From assembly GCA_035552655.1 (NCBI GenBank), contig DASZLD010000078.1, positions 1 to 25,015 of the forward strand: a stretch of DNA of 25,015 nt, read 5' to 3'. Both the position numbers and the translations under genes were made by a program. Origin of the DNA: DASXMT01 sp035552655 (GTDB taxonomy: Bacteria; Actinomycetota; Acidimicrobiia; Acidimicrobiales; RAAP-2). Positions 1 to 7,233 of the stretch are shown here, piece after piece. The notes beneath the pieces were generated by a model. The model saw only the letters and a list, made by a program, of their open reading frames with translations. It was not told the origin of the DNA and did no database searches. Positions within the stretch are counted from its first letter, which is position 1. Each line of letters opens with the position of its first letter.

Positions 1-306
1 TACAACGCCGCATACTGCGCCTCCAAGGGCGGGGTCATCATGCTGACCAAATCGATGGCCATCGAACTGGCCAAGGCCGGGGTACGGGTCAACGCCGTCT
101 GTCCCGCTTCGGTGGATACGCCGTTCCTGCGGGGGTTCGAGCTGCCCGATGGGGCCGACATGTCCCTGCTGACCCGGGCCTCGTCACCCATGGGCCGGAT
201 GATCGACCCGGCGGAAGTGGCCGCGGCCGTGGCCTACCTGGCCTCCGACGACGCAGCCACCATCAGCGGCACCACGCTGGTCATCGACGGTGCCGCTACC
301 GCCTGA
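1..306 (+). CDS. SDR family oxidoreductase, C-terminal part (5' truncated)
   Basis: The reading frame is open from the first base, so the N-terminal Rossmann half lies outside the window; 101 residues remain. Residues 5-9 of the fragment are Y-C-A-S-K, the catalytic YxxxK of classical short-chain dehydrogenases. It is followed by the usual helix (MLTKSMAIELAKAGVRVNAV) and the CP-x-x-VDTPF loop after strand 6. The end, SGTTLVIDGAATA, is the family's standard C-terminus (normally xGxxLxVDGG). It would be a cytosolic NAD(P)H-dependent oxidoreductase; the substrate cannot be told. Its last 11 bases overlap the 3' end of the convergent deacylase-like gene. The family is secure, the specific role is unknown. 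Confidence 0.9.
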   Translation, partial: YNAAYCASKGGVIMLTKSMAIELAKAGVRVNAVCPASVDTPFLRGFELPDGADMSLLTRASSPMGRMIDPAEVAAAVAYLASDDAATISGTTLVIDGAATA

Positions 307-2008
307 CATCGGCCAGCGACACCGTGTCCGTGTCCGCTCCGGAGCGAAGGACCCGGCCTGGACGCTCGTCGGTCACTCCCCCGTCGGCCACCACTTCGCC
401 ACCGCCAACGAAGACATGTTCGATCCCGAGCGAGCGGGCCGAGAGCCGCTCACCACCGCCGGGAAGATCGTGCAACAGCTCCGCCGGCTGACTCCCCACC
501 TCGCTGGGATCGAAGACACAGAGATCGGCGTGCCAGCCCGGAGCGATCCGGCCCCGCCGGCGTAGTCCATAGTGTCGGGCCGGGCGATCGGTCATCATCT
601 CCACCGCCTCCTCGATCGACAGCAGCCCTCGCTGGCGAACGGCCTCGCCCAGTACCATCGTCGGATAGTTGGCGTGGCACATCAAGTCGACGTGGGCGCC
701 GGCGTCGGACCCGCCCAACATCACCCGACGGTCCTTCCATACCGACGACCGCACCCGCCACCCCTCATCGGTTCGGCCCAGCGACGGCGTGAGCGACGGG
801 AGGACGAGATAGAGGGTGAGCCCTTCCACCAGCACGACATCGATGAGGACGTCGATGACATCGGTGCCCCGGGTCTCGGCGATCTCGCCCAGCGATCGGC
901 CCACCCAAGCGGATCCCGGATCGGACACCTCCATCAGCGAGAAATCCGAGAGCACCCCCAATGCCTTCCCAGCGGCCTTCTCGGCCCCGGCTCGCAGCTG
1001 GTCCCGGGTCTCGGGGTCGGCCACCGCCCTCGTCCGGTCATCGATCCCCGAAGCCAGGATGTCGCCCCAGCCGGGCAGACCGGCCAGCACGGTGGTGGCC
1101 CGCATCCGCATCATGTCGGGCAGGGTGAGGGCGATGACATGGGCCCCCTTCGCCGCAGCCAGGTCGGAGGCGTGGAGCTGTTGCTGGTAGATCTCCTCGG
1201 AGGCCAGGCTGCCCAGCAGGTTCCAGTTGAGGGGCCGATCGGCGGCGAGGGACATGTCGGCCATGAGCTCCATGCGCTCGGTGGGGATGGGACCGACTGT
1301 GGGAATGAACTCCAGCGTGGTCCCGGGATGACCGCGGACCGCCCCGGCCAGGGCAATGAACTCCTCGAAGGTGGCCGACCGGGAGGGAACGGGAGCACCG
1401 TCGCCGTCGACATGGCCCTCGCCCAGCGAGGACGACAGACCGAGCGCGCCCTCGGCCACCGACTGGCCGACCAGAGCAACCATCTCGGCCAGCTGTTCGG
1501 GGGTGGCGGGCTCCGAGGTGGCGGCGTCGCCCATGACCACGCGTCGGATGGTCGAGTGCCCGACCATGAACCCCGCGTTCACGGCCAGACCGACGTCGAT
1601 GCGCCTCAGGTACTGGGCGAAGGTCATCCAGTCCCACGCCCCCCCACCCTCGAGCGCCTCGATGGGGATGCCCTCGACCACGGCCATCATGTGCCGGATG
1701 TAGTCGGCGTCGCCCGGTCCGAGCGGGGCGATCGAGAACCCGCAGTTCCCACCCAAGACGGTGGTCACCCCGTGGAGCACCGACGGGCTGGCGGTGGTGT
1801 CCCACAACACCTGGGCGTCGTAGTGGGTATGCAGATCGATGAAACCGGGACACACGACCTTGCCGGTGACATCGACGGTTCGGGCCGCCCCCTCGTCGAT
1901 CCGGCCCACGGCCACGATCATCCCATCCCGGACGCCGATGTCGCCGACCATGGCCGGCGCCCCGGTGCCGTCGACCACGGTGCCCCCCCGGAGCAGGAGA
2001 TCGAGCAT
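296..2008 (-). CDS. N-acyl-D-amino-acid deacylase family amidohydrolase (paralog 1)
   Basis: This 570-residue protein belongs to the D-aminoacylase branch of the amidohydrolase superfamily. Those zinc enzymes cleave N-acyl bonds of D-amino acids; many relatives have unknown substrates. It opens with the typical beta-sandwich start (LLLRGGTVVDGTG), then PGFIDLHTHYDAQ with metal-binding His60 and His62. GNCGF follows, whose Cys89 aligns with the zinc-ligand Cys of characterised D-aminoacylase. The late GGSDAGAH motif carries the catalytic/metal Asp. The C-terminus returns to the sandwich domain (GRIAPGWHADLCVFDP). No signal peptide is visible, so it is likely cytosolic. The ATG sits 1 nt after the stop of the upstream amidohydrolase, indicating translational coupling. 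It is clearly paralogous to the protein at 3487-5196. Substrate is not predictable; related D-hydantoinase-like reactions are possible. Confidence 0.9.
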   Translation of the reverse strand: MLDLLLRGGTVVDGTGAPAMVGDIGVRDGMIVAVGRIDEGAARTVDVTGKVVCPGFIDLHTHYDAQVLWDTTASPSVLHGVTTVLGGNCGFSIAPLGPGDADYIRHMMAVVEGIPIEALEGGGAWDWMTFAQYLRRIDVGLAVNAGFMVGHSTIRRVVMGDAATSEPATPEQLAEMVALVGQSVAEGALGLSSSLGEGHVDGDGAPVPSRSATFEEFIALAGAVRGHPGTTLEFIPTVGPIPTERMELMADMSLAADRPLNWNLLGSLASEEIYQQQLHASDLAAAKGAHVIALTLPDMMRMRATTVLAGLPGWGDILASGIDDRTRAVADPETRDQLRAGAEKAAGKALGVLSDFSLMEVSDPGSAWVGRSLGEIAETRGTDVIDVLIDVVLVEGLTLYLVLPSLTPSLGRTDEGWRVRSSVWKDRRVMLGGSDAGAHVDLMCHANYPTMVLGEAVRQRGLLSIEEAVEMMTDRPARHYGLRRRGRIAPGWHADLCVFDPSEVGSQPAELLHDLPGGGERLSARSLGIEHVFVGGGEVVADGGVTDERPGRVLRSGADTDTVSLADVRR

Positions 2009-2009
2009 G

Positions 2010-3443
2010 TCAGTCCTCCCCGGCCAGCAGCTGTTCGACCGCCGCCTCCACCACCGTGCCCTTGAAGAACGTCCGGTTGGTGTCGGTGTAGAAGCGCACC
2101 GGGTTGGTGAAGGTGAACTTCTTGAAGGCGGCCTCGTCGATCCAGCCGTGATCGACCATCTCCCACGCCTCCTCCAGCACCTCGGTCATGTCGGGAACGT
2201 CCCAGTGGGCGACGTCGGACCCCATCATGGCCTTGAGCTCGGCCCCGAACGGGTTGACCCCGGTGTTGAAGGCCATGGACGTGAGCGGATCGTCGGCTTC
2301 GCAGCCGAAGTAGAAGCGATCGACGAACAGGTCCTTGATGTCCTCGGCCGTGCCGATGCCACAGGCGGACCATTCGTCGAGCATCTCCTGGGGTTCGGCC
2401 GGGCGGTCGGCCAATCCGCCGCGGACGGGGCGAGCATCGGGGGCGTAGGTCGCCATCATGCGACCGAGCAAGGCGCGATCGATCAGGGCGGGATCGAGGT
2501 CTCGACGGAGGGCGTCCAGGTTCCGCTTCTCCCAATGGCCGATGATGTCGCTGTACAGCGTGGCCGCCCAGGACACGCCCCCCTCCAAGAACACAAAGTT
2601 CATGTCCGGGAACCGCCGGGTCACGCCGCCCAGGAACAGCGACTTGGCCAGCGACTGCTGCCCGTTGGCCAGCATGGAGAGGTGGTTGAACATGTAGCTG
2701 GATATGGATCGGTACGGGGTCATCCCGATGAAGCCGGAATGGAAGGCCAGCGACACCCCGAGCTCTTGGGCTTTGGCCCACACCGGGTCGTAGTCGAACT
2801 CCGAGTCCACCCCGAACTGGTCGAGCCAGAAGGCGTACCGGGAGACCTCGGGATCCTTGTCGGCCAGGGCGGCGAAGGGGCGCTGCACGTAGCCGGCACA
2901 GAGCACCGCCTTGAAGCCCAGCTCGGTCACGGCGAACTCGAGCTCTTCGATGGCTTCGTCGGGGGTGTGCATGGGGATGGCGGCCACGGGGGTGAGCCGA
3001 TCGGCCAGCGGCGCGAACGTGGCCGCATTGGCGCGGTTGAGGGCCCGGCACATGCCCCGGCGATAGCGCTCGTCGGGGTCGTGGAGGAACAACAGGCCGA
3101 GGCTGGGGTAGATCACCCCGAAGTCGATCCCCAGCTCGTCCAACCGCTCGTACAAGAGCCGTGGGAACAGGGCGGTGGCCAGATCGATGGTCTGACGAGC
3201 GGGCGAGCCCCACCACGGTCCCCGGGGCGTTCGGGTGGCGGTCCGCTCGTCCGGTGACTGCTCGTGCCAGGTACGGTCCGTTCCCCGGTAGCCGGGAAGG
3301 AGGTGCTTCAGCGACGGATGGTCGACCGAGAGACCCTCGGCCTCGATGTAGGGAGCCAGGGTCGGAAAGTGCTCGGCCATGTGCCCGTCGATGTCGATGA
3401 CCGGATGGCCCAGGCGCCGACGGATCTCGGACGACGTGCTCAC
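2010..3443 (-). CDS. Amidohydrolase-2 family metal-dependent hydrolase
   Basis: This 477-residue protein is of the Amidohydrolase_2 (PF04909) type, which includes ACMSD-like decarboxylases and TIM-barrel hydrolases. Seen: VIDIDGHMAEHFP near the N-terminus, where the usual DxHxxE-type metal motif is DxDGHxxE; FHSGF in the middle, carrying the barrel His; LEGGVSW; and GSDVAHWD near the C-terminus, carrying the catalytic Asp. I chose GTG at 3443 (VSTSSEIRRRLGHP) over an upstream ATG at 3488. The -10-like TATATT ends 7 nt before the GTG, which fits a leaderless transcript, and the 15 extra residues would overlap the divergent gene's start. It is first in a two-gene operon with the deacylase-like gene (1-nt gap). 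A joint catabolic step is inferred; the substrate is unknown. Confidence 0.85.
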   Translation of the reverse strand: MSTSSEIRRRLGHPVIDIDGHMAEHFPTLAPYIEAEGLSVDHPSLKHLLPGYRGTDRTWHEQSPDERTATRTPRGPWWGSPARQTIDLATALFPRLLYERLDELGIDFGVIYPSLGLLFLHDPDERYRRGMCRALNRANAATFAPLADRLTPVAAIPMHTPDEAIEELEFAVTELGFKAVLCAGYVQRPFAALADKDPEVSRYAFWLDQFGVDSEFDYDPVWAKAQELGVSLAFHSGFIGMTPYRSISSYMFNHLSMLANGQQSLAKSLFLGGVTRRFPDMNFVFLEGGVSWAATLYSDIIGHWEKRNLDALRRDLDPALIDRALLGRMMATYAPDARPVRGGLADRPAEPQEMLDEWSACGIGTAEDIKDLFVDRFYFGCEADDPLTSMAFNTGVNPFGAELKAMMGSDVAHWDVPDMTEVLEEAWEMVDHGWIDEAAFKKFTFTNPVRFYTDTNRTFFKGTVVEAAVEQLLAGED

Positions 3444-3487
3444 AGCGTCTAATATAAGCGCATTACTCGGGCAAGGATGGGGTGGCA
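3443..3487. promoter_or_regulatory. Divergent promoter with near-symmetric -10 (TAATAT / TATATT)
   Basis: The 43 bp between the GTG on the minus strand (3443) and the ATG on the plus strand (3487) contain the only AT-rich run nearby, at 3450-3456. Read on plus it gives TAATAT, about 30 nt before the ATG; an AAGGA ribosome-binding site at 3473-3477 lies 9 nt before that ATG. Read on minus it gives TATATT, 7 nt before the GTG, the spacing of an actinobacterial leaderless start. Overlapping inverted -10 elements are known for bidirectional bacterial promoters. No clear -35 hexamer is visible on either strand. Confidence 0.5.
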
Positions 3488-5196
3488 TGGCCTATGACTT
3501 GGTGATCCGGAACGGAACCGTGGTCGACGGCTCCGGGCTGGGGTCCTTCCGGGCCGATGTGGGCATTCTCGGCGATCGCATCGCTTCGGTGGGACGCATC
3601 AGCGAAGTCGGCACCGACGAGATCGACGCCGACGGGCACGTGGTGACGCCGGGATTCATCGACGGTCATACCCACATGGACGCCCAGGTCTTCTGGGACG
3701 CCACCGGCTCGAGCTCGTGCTGGCACGGTGTGACCTCGGCGGTCATGGGCAATTGCGGCTTCACCCTTGCCCCGGTGCGGTCCGACCAGCGCGCCCTCGT
3801 CGTGCGCAATCTCGAACGAGCAGAGGACATGGATCCGGCGGCACTGGCCGCCGGGATCGAGTGGAGCTTCGAGACCTTTCCCCAGTACCTCGACGCCGTC
3901 GACCGCCTGCCCAAGGGCATCAACTTCGCCGCCAACATCGGGCACTCGGCCCTTCGCACCTGGGCCATGGGCGAGCGGGCGTTCGAATCCCAGGCCACCG
4001 AGGCCGACCTGGCCGCCATGAAGGGGCAGCTGGCGGAGTCCATCCGGGCCGGCGCCATCGGCTTCTCGACATCGCGTAGCCAGCACCACGAGACGTCCGA
4101 CAACCGGCCCGTGGCCTCGCGGTTGGCCTCCTGGCACGAAGTGGCCCAGCTGGTCGGGGTCATGGGCGAACTGGGGAGCGGCATCTTCGAAGGCGCCGAT
4201 GCCGGCATGTCCTCCCCCGACCTCGACGAGCGGCAACGATCGCTCGGCCGCATGCAGACACTGGCGGCCGAGACCCAGGTGCCGCTGACCTTCGGGTTGG
4301 TGGCCACCAAGTCCTCGGACTACCTCCTCGATTTCCTGGATGCGGCCGCGGTCGGCGGAGCCAGGGTGATCGCCCAGACCCACTGCCGGGGCATCTCGGT
4401 GCTCTTGTCGCTGAAGACCAAACTGCCGTTCGACCTCATTCCCGCCTGGGACGACCTGCGGGGGCTGCCGGTCGACCAGCAGGTCCGAATCCTGGGTGAC
4501 CCCGAATTGAAGAAGCCCTACGTCGATGCGGCCGTGCACGCCCGCTATGAGGAATGGACCGGCGTCGGGGCCCAGGCCCGGCCGCCCGACTTCGACGGCA
4601 TCAAGGTCTATGAACACGGACTTCCGCCCAATCCGTCGGTAGCTGACGTTGCCCGCCAGCGGGCCGTCCACCCGGCGGAGGCCATGATCGACCTGTGCGT
4701 CGAGACCGGTGGGAGCCAACTGTTCATCCAGCCCAGCCGGTACCCCCAGGACGAGACGGTGCTCCTCCGCGCCCTGCGGCACCCGCGGGCGGTGATGACC
4801 TTCTCGGATTCGGGGGCCCACCTCAGCCAGATCGCCGACTCCTCGATCCACACCCACCTGTTGGGTCACTGGGTGCGCGACCGACAGGAGTTCACGCTGG
4901 AGGAGGCGGTGCGCATGATCACGCTGGCCCCCGCACTGGCATGGGGCTTCAACGATCGAGGCCTGGTCCGTGCGGGCATGGCTGCCGACCTCAACGTCTT
5001 CGATCCGACCACCGTCGGTCCCGCCGTACCCCGGCTGGTCGACGACCTGCCGGCCGGAGGGCGCCGCTTGGAGCAGCGGTCGCACGGGTTCCTGGCCACG
5101 GTGGTCAACGGTCAGGTGACCATCCGGGGTGGCATACCCACGGGTGCCGCCTCCGGACGCCTCATCCGCAGTCGGGTGCCCTCATCACGGGGATGA
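3487..5196 (+). CDS. N-acyl-D-amino-acid deacylase family amidohydrolase (paralog 2)
   Basis: This is a 569-residue paralog of the protein at 296-2008, nearly the same length and with the same motif order. It has YDLVIRNGTVVDGSG, then PGFIDGHTHMDAQ (His61, His63), GNCGF (zinc-type Cys90), FSDSGAHL carrying the late Asp, and a C-terminal GLVRAGMAADLNVFDP strand. The reading frame is open further upstream, but ATG 3487 is preferred: an AAGGA site lies 9 nt before it and the family N-terminus begins exactly there. It is transcribed alone, divergently from the amidohydrolase/paralog-1 pair. Predicted cytosolic zinc hydrolase acting on N-acyl amino acids or related amides. Its middle differs markedly from paralog 1 (SRSQHHETSDNRPVASR against LGEGHVDGDGAPVPSR), so different substrates are plausible. 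Confidence 0.9.
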   Translation: MAYDLVIRNGTVVDGSGLGSFRADVGILGDRIASVGRISEVGTDEIDADGHVVTPGFIDGHTHMDAQVFWDATGSSSCWHGVTSAVMGNCGFTLAPVRSDQRALVVRNLERAEDMDPAALAAGIEWSFETFPQYLDAVDRLPKGINFAANIGHSALRTWAMGERAFESQATEADLAAMKGQLAESIRAGAIGFSTSRSQHHETSDNRPVASRLASWHEVAQLVGVMGELGSGIFEGADAGMSSPDLDERQRSLGRMQTLAAETQVPLTFGLVATKSSDYLLDFLDAAAVGGARVIAQTHCRGISVLLSLKTKLPFDLIPAWDDLRGLPVDQQVRILGDPELKKPYVDAAVHARYEEWTGVGAQARPPDFDGIKVYEHGLPPNPSVADVARQRAVHPAEAMIDLCVETGGSQLFIQPSRYPQDETVLLRALRHPRAVMTFSDSGAHLSQIADSSIHTHLLGHWVRDRQEFTLEEAVRMITLAPALAWGFNDRGLVRAGMAADLNVFDPTTVGPAVPRLVDDLPAGGRRLEQRSHGFLATVVNGQVTIRGGIPTGAASGRLIRSRVPSSRG

Positions 5197-5220
5197 TCAG
5201 CGCGTCCACGGCGCACTGAC

Positions 5221-5245
5221 CGGTGTGCTCAGCGCATCCACACCG
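5221..5245. repeat. Inverted repeat at a convergent gene junction
   Basis: CGGTGTG (5221-5227) and CACACCG (5239-5245) can form a 7-bp stem with an 11-nt loop. It lies just after the plus-strand deacylase-like gene (stop 5194-5196) and overlaps the last codons of the minus-strand SnoaL-like gene. It could help terminate one or both transcripts. There is no T-tract on either side, so this is only a weak terminator candidate. Confidence 0.25.
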
Positions 5246-5615
5246 TGTGGCTGGTCCGGCGACGGAACAGCCAACGGCCCTCGTGCAGGACCACGTCGTC
5301 GAGATAGCGGATCCCGAGCGTGAGGTCGCCCGAGCCCTCGTGCCCCAGTTGGTACACCACGGCATAGGTGTCGACCGTGGCCTCGGCCGACCCCTCCTCC
5401 ATGGCGATCAGGGGCTCGCCGATCATGTGCATGCTGGTCGGGAAGGTACGGGGGGCACGCATGGTCTCCAGCCACTCCTCCAGCGACTGCACGCCGCGGG
5501 CGCCGGCGATCTCCGCTTGGGGATGGAACAACCCGACCAGGGATTCGACATCCCGCTGATCGACGGCGCGGGCGTAGCGCTGCAGGAGAGTCCGCACGGC
5601 ATCGTGCACGGTCAC
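5229..5615 (-). CDS. SnoaL-like / NTF2-like fold protein
   Basis: This 128-residue protein has the size and shape of the SnoaL-like (NTF2 superfamily) alpha+beta barrel. The N-terminal helix region is VHDAVRTLLQRYARAVDQRDVESL followed by FHPQAEI, the classic 'YARAvDxRDxxxLxxLFxPDA' pattern. A later MHMIGEPLI, YAVVYQLG and RYLDDVVLHEGRW strand series matches the family. Members are isomerases, dehydratases, hydroxylases or small-ligand binders, so the reaction cannot be stated. The start is GTG 5615, which overlaps the TGA of the upstream cyclase gene (GTGA, 4 nt). This shows translational coupling; a longer open frame upstream lies inside the cyclase gene. It is the third gene of the TetR-cyclase-SnoaL operon. 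Confidence 0.8.
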   Translation of the reverse strand: MTVHDAVRTLLQRYARAVDQRDVESLVGLFHPQAEIAGARGVQSLEEWLETMRAPRTFPTSMHMIGEPLIAMEEGSAEATVDTYAVVYQLGHEGSGDLTLGIRYLDDVVLHEGRWLFRRRTSHTVWMR

Positions 5616-6547
5616 AGCACGGCCACCGGGTTGACCGGGCACCCGGTGCCCTTGACGATCCGCAGCGGGCTCATGGCGAAGAGGAACTCCCAGGACCCGG
5701 CGGCCGCACAGCGCTCGCTCAACGCGGCCAGGGCCATGTTGTCCACCAGGTGCAGCCCGATCGCGGTGATCCCGATCTGATGAACGGGGAAGGGCCACTC
5801 GGGGGTCCCGGCAAAGGGCATGGGGTCGGAGATCCCGTCGCTGCCCAGAACGGCCACCTCGCGCTGGTACAGCCACGGAAGGCATTCGGCATGAAGGCCG
5901 GAGAACCCGTCGAATCCCTTCTTCGCTCCCCGACGGGCCTCCCGCCCCCACAGCACCATGAGCACGTCACCGGCCCCGACCCGCACCCCCTCGGCTTCCT
6001 CGGCCGCTTCGAGATCGCTGAGGGTCACCAGTTCGCCGCTGTCGTAGAACTCGCACCCGCGGGCGCGGGGGATATCGAGCAGGACCCCCCGCCCGACGAC
6101 GCCGTCGGCCATCGACAGGATGGTGTTGGACCGTGCCCCGTCGCTGCGCACCTCGCTGGCCGGACGTCCACCGAACATCTCCCCCCGCACGAACATGTGC
6201 GAGAGGGCATCGACATGGGTGGTGGTCAGCCCGTGCACATCGAGGGCGAGATGGTCGCGAGCGGCCTCGTAGCCGGGGATGCCGTTCGAGTCACGAGCAT
6301 CGCCGGAAGCCAGCATGTGGTGTTGCACCGGGTTCGGGTTCTCGGGCATGGGCTCGGTCCCGAGGTCGTGGGCCAGGCTGATCGACTCCCCCGACCGGAC
6401 CAGGGCGGCAGCCGTGGCCCGTCGCGCATCGGTGAGGTGGTTCAGTGCGCCGCGCTGGTCCTCTGCTCCCCACCGACCCCAGTTCTTGAGCGACTCGTAC
6501 ATGCCGTTCAGATCTTCGGTGGACGGAACCTCGAAGTTGTTTCCCAT
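5612..6547 (-). CDS. Cyclase-family (kynurenine formamidase-like) metal-dependent hydrolase
   Basis: This 311-residue protein fits the PF04199 'cyclase' family, which includes kynurenine formamidase and isatin hydrolase. Those enzymes use a divalent metal to open amide or lactam bonds. Residues 105-117 are H-G-L-T-T-T-H-V-D-A-L-S-H, the family metal site. Its H111-V-D113...H117 part matches HxDxxxH; the first His is one or two residues further away than in short bacterial KynB proteins, as in longer family members. Further family landmarks are DVLMVLWGRE, LHAECLPWL and AVLGSDGISD. Likely cytosolic. It begins 12 nt after the tetR stop and overlaps the SnoaL-like gene. With amidohydrolases nearby, hydrolysis of an aromatic amide or lactam is a reasonable inference, not a demonstrated role. 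Confidence 0.85.
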   Translation of the reverse strand: MGNNFEVPSTEDLNGMYESLKNWGRWGAEDQRGALNHLTDARRATAAALVRSGESISLAHDLGTEPMPENPNPVQHHMLASGDARDSNGIPGYEAARDHLALDVHGLTTTHVDALSHMFVRGEMFGGRPASEVRSDGARSNTILSMADGVVGRGVLLDIPRARGCEFYDSGELVTLSDLEAAEEAEGVRVGAGDVLMVLWGREARRGAKKGFDGFSGLHAECLPWLYQREVAVLGSDGISDPMPFAGTPEWPFPVHQIGITAIGLHLVDNMALAALSERCAAAGSWEFLFAMSPLRIVKGTGCPVNPVAVL

Positions 6548-6559
6548 CGATGCAGCTTG

Positions 6560-7192
6560 TCAGCCACCACCGCTGGGTGCAGTCATCGCTCCGATGACCA
6601 TGTCGATGAGATTGTCCACGAAGCGGTCGTCGGAGAGGACTTCGTGCGCCTCACCGTTGTCGAGGAGGCGGGCCCGATCGGCCGCGGCCCGGCCCACGAA
6701 GACGATGCAGATCTCCCGGCGTACGCGCCAGAGATCCGCGGGTACCGCCGGGCACCGTTCGCGCAGGAGGTCCCAGGCCGCGTACCCATCGGTTTGGGTC
6801 ATGAGCTCTTGGATCTCGGGCGACGTCCGGTCGATGGCGCCGCTCAACTCCGAGCCGATCTGAAGGTAGGCCCGTTCCCGCCAACCGCGCTGGGCGAATT
6901 CGGTGACCGGTCGGACGATGGCCTCGGCTGCCGGCCGTATGTGCCTGGCCGGCGTGGCCACAGCCCGTTTCAGGAGCTGGTGGCGACGATCGGCGATAGC
7001 GGGCACGTGACGGGCCAGCACGGCAAACAGGACATCGTCGCGATTGCCGATGTGGTACTGGACCGCGGATGCGTTGCGCTGCTGAGCCATGCGCACGATC
7101 TCGGCAATGGACACGTTGTCGACACCGCGCTCGGCGAACAGGCGTGCGGCGGCATCGAGCAGCAGGTCGCGAGTGGACAGTGATTGGACCAT
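6560..7192 (-). CDS. TetR-family transcriptional regulator
   Basis: This 210-residue protein has a typical TetR N-terminal DNA-binding domain: TRDLLLDAAARLFAERGVDNVSIAEI, then a helix-turn-helix ending VQYHIGNRDDVLFAVLARH (about residues 8-62). The remaining ~150 residues would form the ligand/dimerisation domain, which shows no recognisable ligand signature. It is first in an operon with the cyclase-family and SnoaL-like genes. Autorepression and control of those two genes by an aromatic or amide-like metabolite is the usual arrangement and is inferred here. A 10-bp perfect palindrome just upstream (7211-7220) is the best operator candidate. The gene also lies 41 bp downstream of the NHLM transporter operon on the same strand, so read-through is possible. 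Confidence 0.88.
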   Translation of the reverse strand: MVQSLSTRDLLLDAAARLFAERGVDNVSIAEIVRMAQQRNASAVQYHIGNRDDVLFAVLARHVPAIADRRHQLLKRAVATPARHIRPAAEAIVRPVTEFAQRGWRERAYLQIGSELSGAIDRTSPEIQELMTQTDGYAAWDLLRERCPAVPADLWRVRREICIVFVGRAAADRARLLDNGEAHEVLSDDRFVDNLIDMVIGAMTAPSGGG

Positions 7193-7202
7193 GTCGACCG
7201 CG

Positions 7203-7220
7203 ACAGTAGCGTCGGCCGAC
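7203..7220 (-). promoter_or_regulatory. Candidate tetR promoter and operator palindrome
   Basis: Reading the minus strand, GTCGGCCGAC (7211-7220, a perfect 10-bp palindrome) is followed by TACTGT (7208 down to 7203), a TANNNT-type -10, and then 10 nt to the tetR ATG. The palindrome would lie directly upstream of the -10, where a TetR dimer would block polymerase. A second palindrome, CCGGCCGG (7221-7228), abuts it. The motif is short and GC-rich, so chance occurrence is possible. Confidence 0.35.
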
Positions 7221-7233
7221 CCGGCCGGGGCGC

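Noticed and set aside
572..2065. Long open frame (about 497 codons) on the plus strand antisense to deacylase paralog 1
   Set aside because: It is rich in His, Arg, Gly and Pro with no recognisable domain, while the minus strand encodes a full enzyme family; high GC suppresses stop codons.
5198..5240. Direct repeat TCAGCGC(G/A)TCCA (5198 and 5229) as an attachment site
   Set aside because: It is short, with no integrase, tRNA or mobile gene nearby; one copy falls inside the end of the SnoaL-like gene.
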